The notes below the pieces were generated by a model. The model ran no database searches, was not told where the DNA came from, and was given only the letters and a program-made list of their open reading frames with translations. A program made the translations under genes and the position numbers. Source: JABCPE02 sp963520375 (GTDB taxonomy: Bacteria > Bacteroidota > Bacteroidia > Flavobacteriales > Weeksellaceae). Taken from it: DNA of 64,000 nucleotides. The DNA is taken from positions 1 through 64,000 of the forward strand of contig CAUQQF010000007.1 of NCBI GenBank assembly GCA_963520375.1, written 5' to 3'. This document shows, piece by piece, positions 43,652 to 53,286 of the stretch (its first letter is position 1; each line of letters starts with the position of its first letter).

Positions 43652-44371
43652 GTGGATACATTATTTTATATTCAGCAGTGCTCATCTACTAATGATGAGA
43701 TTATCAACTTGCTAAAAAGCCATGATGGCATCAAGGAACTGACACTCTACACCTTTGACCAAACTAAAGGAAGAGGGCAGTATGGCAACACTTGGGATAC
43801 CGCTCCGAACCAAAATCTGGCTTTTTCTATGGCTTTACTGCAAAATGAAGTTTCGCAGTCGGATACCTTATTCAATTTCCATACCGCAAACATTTTACGC
43901 GATTTTATTGCTAAAAAGACAGAAACAAAAGTAGAAGTAAAGTGGCCTAATGATATCATCATCCATCACAAAAAGGTGTCAGGAATGCTTATTGAGAAAA
44001 AGAAGATAGGGAAAAATGTCTATTTTATAGTCGGTATAGGGCTGAATCTTTTGCAGCGAAACTTCCAAAATCTCCCTAAGGCAGGCTCTATTATTACCCA
44101 AACCAAAAAGGAATTTGACCTAGAAAACTGGACAAAAGAAATGCACGCATTTTTTTTAGAAAAAGTTTTTGAGCCTGTTTCTTCAGAAAAAATATTAGAC
44201 CAATATCATCATTTTTTATTTAAAAAAGATGAAGTTTCTGTTTTTGAAATTGACAAAATAAGACAAAATGGCATAATCAAAAAAGTAGATGAACAAGGTT
44301 ATCTATGGATAGACCTCGAAAATGAAGGCCTGAAAAGGTTTTATCATAAAGAAATAAAACTGCTCTACTGA
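43652..44371 (+). CDS. birA: Biotin--[acetyl-CoA-carboxylase] ligase, monofunctional
   Basis: 239-residue biotin protein ligase without the N-terminal DNA-binding domain of E. coli BirA, so it cannot act as a repressor. The biotinyl-AMP site is TKGRGQYGNTWDT (about 39-51), with KWPNDIIIHHKKVSGMLIE (about 98-116) as the biotin-binding lysine loop. It attaches biotin to carboxylase carrier proteins. Its stop codon abuts the stop of the converging lptG-like gene with no gap and no hairpin. Confidence 0.94.
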   Translation: MDTLFYIQQCSSTNDEIINLLKSHDGIKELTLYTFDQTKGRGQYGNTWDTAPNQNLAFSMALLQNEVSQSDTLFNFHTANILRDFIAKKTETKVEVKWPNDIIIHHKKVSGMLIEKKKIGKNVYFIVGIGLNLLQRNFQNLPKAGSIITQTKKEFDLENWTKEMHAFFLEKVFEPVSSEKILDQYHHFLFKKDEVSVFEIDKIRQNGIIKKVDEQGYLWIDLENEGLKRFYHKEIKLLY

Positions 44372-45466
44372 TTACTCATTTGCTCTTTTTCTATACAAAT
44401 GTATAGCCACGGCTCCGAAGATGATGTTAGGAATCCACATAGCAAGGAGCGGCGGAAGGCTTTGGTTAGAAGAGAGAACTTTCAGCACCTCAAAAGAGAA
44501 AATGAATGTGAAAGCCAATGAGATACCCACAGCCAGATTCTGCCCAATTCCTCCTCTTCGTTTCTGTGAAGAAAGAGACAATGCCAAAATAGACAAGATG
44601 AAAATAGACACAGGCATGGAGGTGCGCTGGTGGAGTTCGTTTAGATAGGTGTTCAGGTTGCTGTTGCCTTTTATTTTTTCTCTCTCGATGAATTTTATAA
44701 GGTCAGGCGTGTTTTTGTTCTCGGCTTCTAGGTCATTTGGGAATAATTCCTCTGGCGAGAGCCCGAAACTTTGGGTCTTTTCGTTACCGCTGTTTAGCGT
44801 TTCCGTGTCATCAGGATTGATGGTTTTTTCAAGGTAATTACTTAGGCGAAAGAGTTTGTCTTTCTTGTCCCAAGCTACATCTGTAGCAATGAGCTGATAG
44901 ACCATTTTTCCTTTTTTGTCAAATTTTTGATACTTGTAGCCAGAGCCTCTTTGGTTGAGCTGGTGGTAGCTGTTGATAAAAACATATTCTGTCTGCGAAA
45001 GCTGTGCAGAGATGGTCGTGATGTCTATGTATTTGTTTCTGTTACTGCTATTATAGGTGTAAATGATGAGTTCGTTTTTCTTTCCATTCGCCCAAGGAAG
45101 AATAAAATGATTGGTAGCAAGGGTGAGGAGCATCAGAAAAATTCCTACATAAAAATATGGGCGCGAAAATCTATGAAAACTAGCGCCACTACTGAGAACA
45201 GCTACGATTTCGGTATTGTTAGCCATCTGTGAAGTGAAGAAAATAATGGAAACGAAAACCAAAATAGACATAAAGGTAATCACCAAATAGACTACCCAAA
45301 ACGGATAAAAATGAATTAGGAAATATCCCACAGTGAAGCCGTTTCCTTCTATTCTGGGAGCTTTGGACTGTACATCTATAATTACCACAATGATGGATAA
45401 CAGCGCCAGCATAAAGCCCAGCGTTCCCAAATATTTTTTAATAATATAGCGGTCTATGATTTTCAT
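44372..45466 (-). CDS. LptF/LptG-family LPS export permease
   Basis: About 364-residue permease of the YjgP/YjgQ family: four N-terminal and further C-terminal membrane helices around a periplasmic beta-jellyroll (about 140-280). Signature at the start: MKIIDRYIIKKYLGTLGFML. With a partner and LptB it extracts LPS from the inner membrane. The frame is open to 45484, but TAAATTTG on the reverse strand (45489-45482) overlaps that ATG, so 45466 is the likely start. Whether it is LptF or LptG is not resolved. Confidence 0.9.
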   Translation of the reverse strand: MKIIDRYIIKKYLGTLGFMLALLSIIVVIIDVQSKAPRIEGNGFTVGYFLIHFYPFWVVYLVITFMSILVFVSIIFFTSQMANNTEIVAVLSSGASFHRFSRPYFYVGIFLMLLTLATNHFILPWANGKKNELIIYTYNSSNRNKYIDITTISAQLSQTEYVFINSYHQLNQRGSGYKYQKFDKKGKMVYQLIATDVAWDKKDKLFRLSNYLEKTINPDDTETLNSGNEKTQSFGLSPEELFPNDLEAENKNTPDLIKFIEREKIKGNSNLNTYLNELHQRTSMPVSIFILSILALSLSSQKRRGGIGQNLAVGISLAFTFIFSFEVLKVLSSNQSLPPLLAMWIPNIIFGAVAIHLYRKRANE

Positions 45467-45481
45467 ATTACAAAATATTCG

Positions 45482-45489
45482 CAAATTTA
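45482..45489 (-). promoter_or_regulatory. -7 element for the lptF/G-like gene
   Basis: The reverse strand reads TAAATTTG; 15 bases separate it from the ATG at 45466. It argues against the upstream ATG at 45484. Confidence 0.5.
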
Positions 45490-45550
45490 GTTTTTTTGCT
45501 TTGTTAAAAAGAAAAAATAAATCATCTTTCTCAAAAATATAAATAAAAAT

Positions 45551-45575
45551 CCCTCCAAAGCTAAACTTTGAAGGG
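45551..45575 (-). terminator. Terminator of the efflux operon
   Basis: 10-base arms CCCTCCAAAG / CTTTGAAGGG (one mismatch) with a CTAAA loop; on the reverse strand it is followed by a T-rich run, 20 bases after the RND stop codon. Confidence 0.75.
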
Positions 45576-45594
45576 AAAATGAAAAAAATATTAA

Positions 45595-48500
45595 TTATTG
45601 TTTCGAAGCAAATTCATCTTTGAAATCGGCATTTGCCTCATAGTCTGCGACCATTTCTTTGGCGTAATCTGTTTTTTCTCCTTTGCTAAACCTTCTTTCG
45701 AGGCTGTCAAAGATAGAATATACCACAGGAATCACTATCAGTGTAAGGAATAGTGAGGACATCAGACCTCCGATGATTACTATCGCTACACCTCGGTTCA
45801 TATCCGCTCCATCTCCAGATGCTATCGCAATAGGTATCATCCCTGCTACCATGGCGATGGTGGTCATCAGGATAGGACGAAGACGGGCTTGGTTGGCTGC
45901 TACCAGAGCATCAAAGGTGCTGTCTCCTACTGCTTTCCTGTTGTTTGCGAAATCCACAAGCATGATGGCGTTTTTCGCAACGAGACCGATGAGCATGATA
46001 ATCCCCAAGATAGTGAAGACATTCAGCGTCTGGTTCGTGAGTGCCATTAGGAGTAAAGCTCCAATGAACGAAAGCGGAACAGAGAAAATCACGATGAACG
46101 GCGTAGCAAAGCTGTCATACAGAGCCACCATTACCAAATACATGAGGACAATAGCCGCCAATAAAGCAAATCCTAATGTACCGAAACCTTCTGATTGGTT
46201 TTCCATGTTTCCTCCCCATCTATATTCTACACCAGCTTTTTTCTGAATTTTAGAGAACTGTTGTTCCCATTCAGCTGCGATAGTTCCCGCAGGTCTTCCG
46301 ATAGCTTTTGCTTGGACAGATACAGAAGGCGTTTTGTCTCTTCTTTCTAATAGTGAAGGTCCAGAGCCGTAGCTGATGTCTGCAAACTGCTCCAAACGAA
46401 CTACTTGTCCAGCAGCATTTACGAATTTCAAGTTTTTAACATCATCGATGGAAGCTCTTCCGATTTCATCATATCTGATGTTGATATCATATTCATACTC
46501 TCCAGCACGATATTTAGAATCTGTGTTTCCAGAGAAAGCGATCTGCATCGTTTGTCCCACAGAAGCAATGTTCAGCCCGAGAGAAGTCATTTTTTCTCTA
46601 TCTACTTTTACATTGATTTCTGGGTTACCATCTTCAGAAGAAAGTTTTACTTCCGAAGCTCCTGGGATTTTTTCCAGTTGTTTCGCTGCTTGTTTTGCAA
46701 ATTCCAAGGCATCTTTCAGGTCAGTTGCTGTTACAGTTAGGTTAATAGGCGACTGCTCTGCTCCGATGAGTCCCATCTGAACGATTTTTATTTTCGCTCC
46801 GATGATTTTTTTCTCCAATTCTCTTTTTAGTTTAGCTGAATAAATGTCTGAACTTTCTTTGACACTGCCATCTTTTTTCAAGAAAACTTGGATTTGGGAT
46901 TTATATTTCGTTCCAGAAGTAGAAGCCATTCCATCATCTGCTTTTCCCACTGTAGTGATGATTTTTTCTACATCAGGAATCGCGCTGATGTACTGCTCCG
47001 CCTGCTGAGTGAGCTTATTGGTTTTCTCGATAGAGGCATCTTTTTCTAATTCAAACTGAACCAAAAACTCGCCTTTGTCACTTTTCGGGAAGAAATCCAC
47101 TCCGATGTAGCCCATAGAGAACAGCCCGATAGTAGAAACCAAAAACAGAACTAAAGTAACTCCCAGTGTTATTAACTTTGTTTTTACTGATTGCAATGCC
47201 CATTTTAGCAAATTACCAATGCTTTGGGTAAAGTTGTTCAGCATATTTTCAAAACCGAAAATCATTTTTCCGAAGAAAGAATTTTCGTTGATATGTTCTA
47301 GTTTTCCTACTCTAGAGAACAGCCAAGGCACGATAGTAAAGGATACCAATAGGGAGAGCATTGTAGAAATCATTACCGTAACGCAGAACTGCACCAAGAT
47401 ATCCGCTACAAGTCCCGTAGCCATAGCAATCGGAAGGAATACCACCACGATAACCAAAGTAATCGCCGTAACGGTAAATCCAATCTCAGAAGCTCCATCA
47501 TAAGCCGCACGGACTTTGTTTTTACCCATCTCCATATGGCGGTGAATGTTTTCAATAACCACAATGGCGTCATCCACCAAGATACCTACCACCAATGAAA
47601 GCCCAAGCAAGGACATCAGGTTCAGCGTGTATCCCATGAAATACAATCCGATGAAAGTCGCAATCAACGAAAGAGGAATCGCTACCATCGTAATTACCGC
47701 ATTTCTCAAACTATGTAAGAAGAACAGCATGATGAACCCTACCAAAGCGATAGCTAAGAACAAGTCAAAAATCACATTATTCGCAGCATTCAGCGTGTAA
47801 TCTGTAGTGTCATTCGCTATTTCTAATTTTATTCCTTGTTTTTCGTAGTCTTTTTCTACTGTTTTTATAGTATTTTTGATGGCTTCACTCACCTCCACAG
47901 CATTGGCATCAGACTGCTTGGTAACCTGTAAGAGGATGGTGTTTTTTTGGTTGATTCTCGCGATTTTTTCTACATCTTTCTCGCCATCCTGTATATCTGC
48001 GATATCTCCAAGGCGAATCATCATTCCAGAAGGCGTAGTGATAGGCAGTCTTCTCATTTCTTCTACAGAACCTATTTTACCCATTAGACGGATGATGGTC
48101 TGTTTTTCTCTTGTTTTCGCGTTTCCTGTTGGGAAATCTAAGTTGGATGCTGCGATAACCTGCTGAACCTGAGCGATAGACAGCCCGTAGCCTTCTAATT
48201 TTTCAGGGTGAATGTTCACTTGGATTTCTTTCTCCTGACCACCCACCATAGTTACCTGTGCAACTCCTTTTACACGAGAAAAAATAGGCTGGATTTTTTT
48301 GTCCAAAAGGTCATAAAGTTCTTTTTCAGACATTTTGGAAGTTACCGAAAGTTTCATAATCGGCACATCATCCAGTGAGAATTTATTCAAAGATGGTGTT
48401 TTGGCATCATCTGGCAACTGGCTGACGATGGCGTTTATTTTCCTTTGTGCATCGGTCATTAGGTAGTTTACATCTGCTCCTGTATTTAGGGTAATGACCA

Positions 48501-48771
48501 CTAGAGACAAACTTTCAAAGGATTTAGCTTCTATTTTTTTTACATTTTCCATAGAAGATACCGCATTCTCTATTTTTTTGGTCACGGTATTTTCCACCTC
48601 AGAAGGCGAGGCACCAGGGTAAACTGTCTGCACAGTGATGGTGTTGGTCTCCATTTTTGGGATAAGCTCATAGCCGAGAAGGCTGTAAGAGAAAATCCCT
48701 CCCAAGGTAAGGATAATAAAGAGAACGAGGATGATACTCGGACGCTTTATGGATATTTCAGGTAAATTCAT
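45595..48771 (-). CDS. RND efflux transporter permease
   Basis: 1058-residue inner-membrane proton-drug antiporter of the AcrB/MdtB (HAE) family. Typical: N-terminal ISIKRPSIILVLFIILTLGG, porter domains, twelve membrane helices in two blocks, and DDAIVVIENIHRHME in TM4 with the proton-relay Asp pair. There is an Asp/Glu/Lys-rich C-terminal tail. It completes a tripartite pump with the adaptor and TolC-like protein encoded just upstream; the substrate is not predictable. The last gene of the tetR-tolC-adaptor-permease operon, with a terminator behind it. Confidence 0.95.
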   Translation of the reverse strand: MNLPEISIKRPSIILVLFIILTLGGIFSYSLLGYELIPKMETNTITVQTVYPGASPSEVENTVTKKIENAVSSMENVKKIEAKSFESLSLVVITLNTGADVNYLMTDAQRKINAIVSQLPDDAKTPSLNKFSLDDVPIMKLSVTSKMSEKELYDLLDKKIQPIFSRVKGVAQVTMVGGQEKEIQVNIHPEKLEGYGLSIAQVQQVIAASNLDFPTGNAKTREKQTIIRLMGKIGSVEEMRRLPITTPSGMMIRLGDIADIQDGEKDVEKIARINQKNTILLQVTKQSDANAVEVSEAIKNTIKTVEKDYEKQGIKLEIANDTTDYTLNAANNVIFDLFLAIALVGFIMLFFLHSLRNAVITMVAIPLSLIATFIGLYFMGYTLNLMSLLGLSLVVGILVDDAIVVIENIHRHMEMGKNKVRAAYDGASEIGFTVTAITLVIVVVFLPIAMATGLVADILVQFCVTVMISTMLSLLVSFTIVPWLFSRVGKLEHINENSFFGKMIFGFENMLNNFTQSIGNLLKWALQSVKTKLITLGVTLVLFLVSTIGLFSMGYIGVDFFPKSDKGEFLVQFELEKDASIEKTNKLTQQAEQYISAIPDVEKIITTVGKADDGMASTSGTKYKSQIQVFLKKDGSVKESSDIYSAKLKRELEKKIIGAKIKIVQMGLIGAEQSPINLTVTATDLKDALEFAKQAAKQLEKIPGASEVKLSSEDGNPEINVKVDREKMTSLGLNIASVGQTMQIAFSGNTDSKYRAGEYEYDINIRYDEIGRASIDDVKNLKFVNAAGQVVRLEQFADISYGSGPSLLERRDKTPSVSVQAKAIGRPAGTIAAEWEQQFSKIQKKAGVEYRWGGNMENQSEGFGTLGFALLAAIVLMYLVMVALYDSFATPFIVIFSVPLSFIGALLLMALTNQTLNVFTILGIIMLIGLVAKNAIMLVDFANNRKAVGDSTFDALVAANQARLRPILMTTIAMVAGMIPIAIASGDGADMNRGVAIVIIGGLMSSLFLTLIVIPVVYSIFDSLERRFSKGEKTDYAKEMVADYEANADFKDEFASKQ

Positions 48772-48782
48772 AATTTTCTAAT

Positions 48783-49841
48783 TTATTTGATGATTTCTAC
48801 TGGAGTCAGGTCAGAAAGATTCACTTGTCCAGTGGTTACTACTTGGTCGCCTTTGGATAATCCAGAAAGCACTTCTATATAATCTCCGAAGTTTCTTCCT
48901 GAGGTGATGGTTTTCAGCTCTGCTTTTCCGTTTTTGATGACATAAACTTGGTTAGAGCTTACACTTCCCACGAAAGCTGTTCTCGGCACGGTTAAAACTT
49001 GGCTGTTTCCTTTCTCACCAAAATATGCCGTTCCGTACATTCCGGCTTTTAGGGTGTTGTTGGTATTATTTTTAATTTCCACTTCTACTGGGAAATTTAG
49101 GCTGGCATCGGCTTTTGGAGCGACGAAGGTCACCACACCAGAATATTTTTCGTCTGGATAAACCGAAGAAGAAACCTCTACGGTCTGTCCTACTCTCACA
49201 GAACCGATGTGTTTTTCATCTACTTTTACTTCTAATTTAAGTGAACCGATGTTTACGATTTCAAATAAAGCCTGCCCTGGCGCCACGAAAGAACCAGGTT
49301 CTATATTTTTCTTGTTAATAATTCCTGAAAACGAAGCTCTTACATTCACATCAGAAGCGCTAAGCTGCGCGCTTTGAAGGCTGTTTTTAGCAGTTTGCGC
49401 TTGGAGACGAACTTGGTCAAGCTGCTGCTTGGTCACACCTCCTGAAGCGTAAGCACTCTCGAAACGCTTTACTTCGGCTAGGGCGTTGTTATAGACTGCC
49501 TGTGCGTTTTGTACATTTACATTCTGCTGTTCGCCTTTGATGATGGCAAGAACCTGCCCAGCGCCTACACGGCTTCCCTCATTTACTAAAACACGAATCA
49601 CACGCCCTTGAGTTTCAGCAGAAAGAGCGACTTCCTGCTTTGCTTGGAAAGTTCCGTTGGCTTCGTATTGAGTATTCACGCTTCTGAAATCTACGATGTC
49701 CGCTCTTACGGCTACATTGGCGTTTTTCTCTGCTACGATGGCTGTTGCCTGCTCACTTTTTTCTTTATTTTTATTTAAAACGAAGACAATTCCAGCGATT
49801 GAAGCTCCGATTAAAGCAATTGTTATGATTGTTTTTTTCAT
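48783..49841 (-). CDS. RND efflux periplasmic adaptor (membrane fusion protein)
   Basis: 352-residue HlyD/AcrA-like adaptor. An N-terminal signal/anchor helix (MKKTIITIALIGASIAGIVFVL) has no lipobox. Then beta-barrel and lipoyl half-motifs (EVALSAETQGRVIRVLVNEGSRV; VRASFSGIINKKNIEPGSF) flank a helical hairpin (about 115-165), followed by a membrane-proximal domain. It bridges permease and outer-membrane channel. 11 bases separate it from the permease and 12 from the TolC gene. Confidence 0.94.
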   Translation of the reverse strand: MKKTIITIALIGASIAGIVFVLNKNKEKSEQATAIVAEKNANVAVRADIVDFRSVNTQYEANGTFQAKQEVALSAETQGRVIRVLVNEGSRVGAGQVLAIIKGEQQNVNVQNAQAVYNNALAEVKRFESAYASGGVTKQQLDQVRLQAQTAKNSLQSAQLSASDVNVRASFSGIINKKNIEPGSFVAPGQALFEIVNIGSLKLEVKVDEKHIGSVRVGQTVEVSSSVYPDEKYSGVVTFVAPKADASLNFPVEVEIKNNTNNTLKAGMYGTAYFGEKGNSQVLTVPRTAFVGSVSSNQVYVIKNGKAELKTITSGRNFGDYIEVLSGLSKGDQVVTTGQVNLSDLTPVEIIK

Positions 49842-49853
49842 TTTTATTTAAAT

Positions 49854-51161
49854 TTATTTTGTTAATGTATTTAGTTCTCCTCTTGATTTTATCAGTTTTA
49901 TTTCAGCTATTTTGTATTCCAGCAGAGCGTTGGTATAGTTGTTTTGCGCATCTGCGTAGGCTTTTTCTGCATCCAATAAATCGGTAAGCGTAGAAAGCCC
50001 GTATTTATAGTTGTTTTGTGTGTTTTCTAGAACACTTTTCGCTAAATCTACATTTTCTTTTTGAGTATTGATAGTGATTAAACTATTGTTAATCTGAGTT
50101 TTAGCATTTTCTATATCTAGGCTGATTGCCAGTTCTGCTTCCCTTTTTTCCACTTCAGCTTTTCTGATGTTCACATCGGCTTGGCGAAGTTTGGCTCTTG
50201 TAGAAAACCCATTGAAAACAGGAATGTTTAGGCTTAGCCCAATGCTCGCTGCACTGTAGTAGAATGTGCGTTCATCTTTACTAAACCAAGGGAATTTTTG
50301 CCCTACACCAGTGTAGCCAAAATTTCCTGAAAGCGCCAAAGTAGGATAGTATTCCGCTTTTTTGGCTTTTCTGTCCAGCTCCAAGAGTTCCAGTTGTTTA
50401 TTGATAACTTTGATTTCTGTTCTGTTCTCCACGCTTGCTTCATTTCCTAGAAGTGCTGGCGTAGCATCAAAGGTGTCCTCCGGCATCACCATGGATTTAT
50501 TGATGTCCATTCCTATCATGAATTTCAGGGAATGTTCTTGCAGTTGTAACGCATCCAAAATCTGCTGTTTAGAGGCTTTTAGGTTGTTCACTGCTACATT
50601 GGTTCTATCTAAATCTATTTTTTTCGCAAGACCACTTTTGAACAGTCCTTCTATGATGTCTCTGGTTTTAGTGGTGCTGTTTAGGTTGGTTTCCACAGTT
50701 TTTAGTTTCTGCTGTGTTTGATAAACTTGATAGTAAGCCGTAGCTACTTTTTCTATCAGATTTTCATTGGTAAGTTGTTGATTGATAGCATAAAACTCAC
50801 GAGTGGTTTTGGCTGCTTTTAGACCGATGAAGACACTTTGGTTGAATAACTGCTGAGTAACGGAAATTCCCGCCGAAGTCTGCCATGGGTTACCTATTTT
50901 CACTTGATTTCCCATGAAGCTCAACTGTTGCAGAATAGGGTTGTATGTGAGACTTCCTGTGACATTCACTTGTGGAAGTGTAGCCGCGCGCACTTGCTCT
51001 ATCTGATACTCTGCGTTTTCGTATTCTAATTTGGCTTTTACAGCCTCTGCTTTATGCTCTAGGGCATAATTAACCGCTTTGCTGAGTGTCAGTTCTTCCT
51101 GCGCTTTTGGGAAGAAGCTCAGTAGAGCCAAAGCTATTGATAAACTATACTTCATTTTCAT
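49854..51161 (-). CDS. TolC-family outer-membrane efflux channel
   Basis: 435-residue TolC-like protein with a signal peptide (MKMKYSLSIALALLSFFPKAQ) and two outer-membrane efflux repeats rich in long amphipathic helices (LTLSKAVNYALEHKAEAVKAK; YKYGLSTLTDLLDAEKAYADA). No lipobox Cys is seen, so it is not lipidated. It forms the exit duct of the RND pump. Its start overlaps the 3' end of the tetR gene by 17 bases, indicating co-transcription with its regulator. Confidence 0.94.
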   Translation of the reverse strand: MKMKYSLSIALALLSFFPKAQEELTLSKAVNYALEHKAEAVKAKLEYENAEYQIEQVRAATLPQVNVTGSLTYNPILQQLSFMGNQVKIGNPWQTSAGISVTQQLFNQSVFIGLKAAKTTREFYAINQQLTNENLIEKVATAYYQVYQTQQKLKTVETNLNSTTKTRDIIEGLFKSGLAKKIDLDRTNVAVNNLKASKQQILDALQLQEHSLKFMIGMDINKSMVMPEDTFDATPALLGNEASVENRTEIKVINKQLELLELDRKAKKAEYYPTLALSGNFGYTGVGQKFPWFSKDERTFYYSAASIGLSLNIPVFNGFSTRAKLRQADVNIRKAEVEKREAELAISLDIENAKTQINNSLITINTQKENVDLAKSVLENTQNNYKYGLSTLTDLLDAEKAYADAQNNYTNALLEYKIAEIKLIKSRGELNTLTK

Positions 51162-51768
51162 TTTTTATTAAATTTTCTACTATTTCTAAACCTTTTGGAG
51201 TTACGATTGACCTTAGATAAAATTCTAAAAATTTGTTATCATGTTCTTTTATTGATATACTTTTTCCTATTTCTTCTGGGAATGCTTCATACAAATCAAT
51301 GGCATCACTTCCTGCGATAAACTGGACGGCCAGAAAAGTTTTATCCAAATTTTCTCGGTAGACACCTTGTTTTATTCCCTCACTTATGTTTTTTTCGATG
51401 TGGGTTTTCACATCCTTACAGCGTCTTTTTTCAAAATCATAACAAAGCTCTGGGTAATATTTTTTCAGCTGAAAGAAACAAGGAGAAGTTTCAAAATCCT
51501 TCCCTAAAATACCATCTATTGATTCTTTGATTTTGAAATGCTCATGGATAGCAGTTTCGCATTTTCCTGATATTTCTGCAACTTTGCTGAAAGCCAGATT
51601 ATACACATAATCCAGAGTAGCCTTTACTAAATCTTCTTTTGATGGAAAATACTGATAAATGGTCTTTTTTGAAATATGAAGAGATTGTGCAATATCATCC
51701 ATCCCGACGGTCTTAAAGCCATTCCTCAGAAATAATTCCTTTGATTTTTCTAATATAGTGTCTTTCAT
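51145..51768 (-). CDS. TetR/AcrR-family repressor of the efflux operon
   Basis: About 207 residues: an N-terminal HTH (MDDIAQSLHISKKTIYQYF, about 20-45) and a helical ligand-binding domain. It probably represses its own operon and senses a pump substrate. The frame is open to 51792 (MQNKIRQNMKD), but the probable -7 box at 51797-51790 covers that codon, so the start at 51768 (MKDTILEKSK) is preferred. First of four genes of the efflux operon, overlapping tolC by 17 bases. Confidence 0.92.
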   Translation of the reverse strand: MKDTILEKSKELFLRNGFKTVGMDDIAQSLHISKKTIYQYFPSKEDLVKATLDYVYNLAFSKVAEISGKCETAIHEHFKIKESIDGILGKDFETSPCFFQLKKYYPELCYDFEKRRCKDVKTHIEKNISEGIKQGVYRENLDKTFLAVQFIAGSDAIDLYEAFPEEIGKSISIKEHDNKFLEFYLRSIVTPKGLEIVENLIKNENEV

Positions 51769-51789
51769 ATTTTGTCTGATTTTGTTTTG

Positions 51790-51797
51790 CAAATATA
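51790..51797 (-). promoter_or_regulatory. -7 element of the efflux operon
   Basis: The reverse strand reads TATATTTG, a TAnnTTTG match, 21 bases before the tetR ATG at 51768. No clear operator palindrome could be assigned by eye. Confidence 0.5.
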
Positions 51798-51919
51798 TAA
51801 AAACCAGGAAACAAAAAAATGAAAAAAAAGTTTCCGAGTTTATTTGTTTATTGTAAAGTGTTGATTTTCAGTGATAAAAAATTTAGTTTTTTAAAGAAAA
51901 ATCATTAGCGATAGAAAAA

Positions 51920-53197
51920 TTACTTATAATAAGTTTCCAAAAAGATGAAAAAATCATTCATTCTATAGATGTTATTTGCAGCCAAATAAACACACAGAAC
52001 AAGAACGACGGAAAACAAGAAATTCAGGATTTTGGGCTGTTTTTGGTAAGAATGGAACAGCCAGCCAAGGAATAGCGGATAGACAAAAACGAAATGCCCT
52101 CCGTAGATGTAGGAAACATTGAGCCCGAATTTTAGGACACAATGTATGATAATGTCTACCAAAAATGAAAGTGTAAGTATCTGTAAATAAGTATTTTTAA
52201 AGTTTTTTATAATACTCCAAATCACCAATATGAGCAAAATCCCAACAAAGAGATAAGGCCAATCGGACTTGTAAACATCCATAAAAAGGGCTTTGTATTC
52301 AAATCCTTTCTTGTTGTTATAGTTTTTAATAATGAACCCAGGGAATAGTATGTTACCGCCTAAAAACCAAGAGGTTACCATATCCCAAAAAGGTACGGAT
52401 TTGGCGCTGGAAAACTTTTCGTATTGCTCATCGGTTTTAGATAGAATTTGCCTTAAATTAAAATCCATCCGCATCAGGAACAACAGAACAAAAACTCCAG
52501 CGGAAAGGGCTACTTTCGGAGTCGCTTGCCAGAATTTTTTCCAAGACAGGAAAAGTCTTTTTTCAAATAAAATAGGAATGTAAGTTTTGACAATATTCGT
52601 GATGGTAAGCCCTCCAATCGCCACGCCAGAGAGCATCAATGGGAAAAAAAGAATGCTCTGTTTCTGCTGGATTTTTCTTGCAGCGTAATAATTAAAAAAG
52701 GTCAGAAGAAAAAGCGAATAAGTGTAAGTTTCGGGCGTAAAAGACAAAAGAATATTTGTGGAGAAAAAAGCAAAGAAAACGGTCAAAAGCCACGCTGATT
52801 TTTTAGAAATCAAAGTGATATTGGTCAAATATTTATAAATCTGAACCAAAGTAAGACTAATAGTAATGGTGCTGAGCCACGCCCAAACCAGTCTGAAAAT
52901 CTCATTTTTTTCGCCGTCAGAAACGAAAAGTGCAAAATTTCGTAAAAAATCAAAAAAATAGATAGACAGCGGATGCCGTTCAAAACCTCCGCCAGTCATG
53001 ATAATTGCTCGGTTATCAAAACTAAAATAAGCATCCCATGGAATACGGTCATCGAAAATGATGCGGTATTTCAGTGCGATGATGCTTCCTAAACTCCCAT
53101 AAAAAAGAACAAATAAGCCGAATAAAAGATATTCTGCTTTGTTATTTGGGAAGAGAAGGGATAGGGCGCTGTGGATTTTTGATTTTAGTTTTGTCAT
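51920..53197 (-). CDS. Polytopic membrane protein, GT-C-like
   Basis: 425 residues with about ten membrane helices. An early luminal loop holds FDDRIPWDAYFSFDNRA and GGGFERHPLSIYFFDFLR, reminiscent of the acidic first loop in GT-C glycosyltransferases, but I see no confident family match; similar proteins in Chryseobacterium carry only a DUF name. It may transfer a sugar from a lipid carrier or be a relic. A TAATTTTG element on the reverse strand (53210-53203) lies just upstream. Monocistronic by layout. Confidence 0.65.
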   Translation of the reverse strand: MTKLKSKIHSALSLLFPNNKAEYLLFGLFVLFYGSLGSIIALKYRIIFDDRIPWDAYFSFDNRAIIMTGGGFERHPLSIYFFDFLRNFALFVSDGEKNEIFRLVWAWLSTITISLTLVQIYKYLTNITLISKKSAWLLTVFFAFFSTNILLSFTPETYTYSLFLLTFFNYYAARKIQQKQSILFFPLMLSGVAIGGLTITNIVKTYIPILFEKRLFLSWKKFWQATPKVALSAGVFVLLFLMRMDFNLRQILSKTDEQYEKFSSAKSVPFWDMVTSWFLGGNILFPGFIIKNYNNKKGFEYKALFMDVYKSDWPYLFVGILLILVIWSIIKNFKNTYLQILTLSFLVDIIIHCVLKFGLNVSYIYGGHFVFVYPLFLGWLFHSYQKQPKILNFLFSVVLVLCVYLAANNIYRMNDFFIFLETYYK

Positions 53198-53261
53198 TGC
53201 TGCAAAATTAGAAAAATATAACAGAAAAGAACATTTCCCATGAAAGCAGATTTTTATTTTC

Positions 53262-53269
53262 TATTTTTG
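53262..53269 (+). promoter_or_regulatory. -7 element for tadA
   Basis: TATTTTTG fits TAnnTTTG and lies 17 bases upstream of the ATG at 53287. The -33 region has no TTG. Confidence 0.4.
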
Positions 53270-53286
53270 CTGAAACATTTAGAAAT

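Noticed and set aside
45683..48166. Long plus-strand ORFs opposite the RND permease
   Set aside because: Antisense shadows of a highly conserved transporter.
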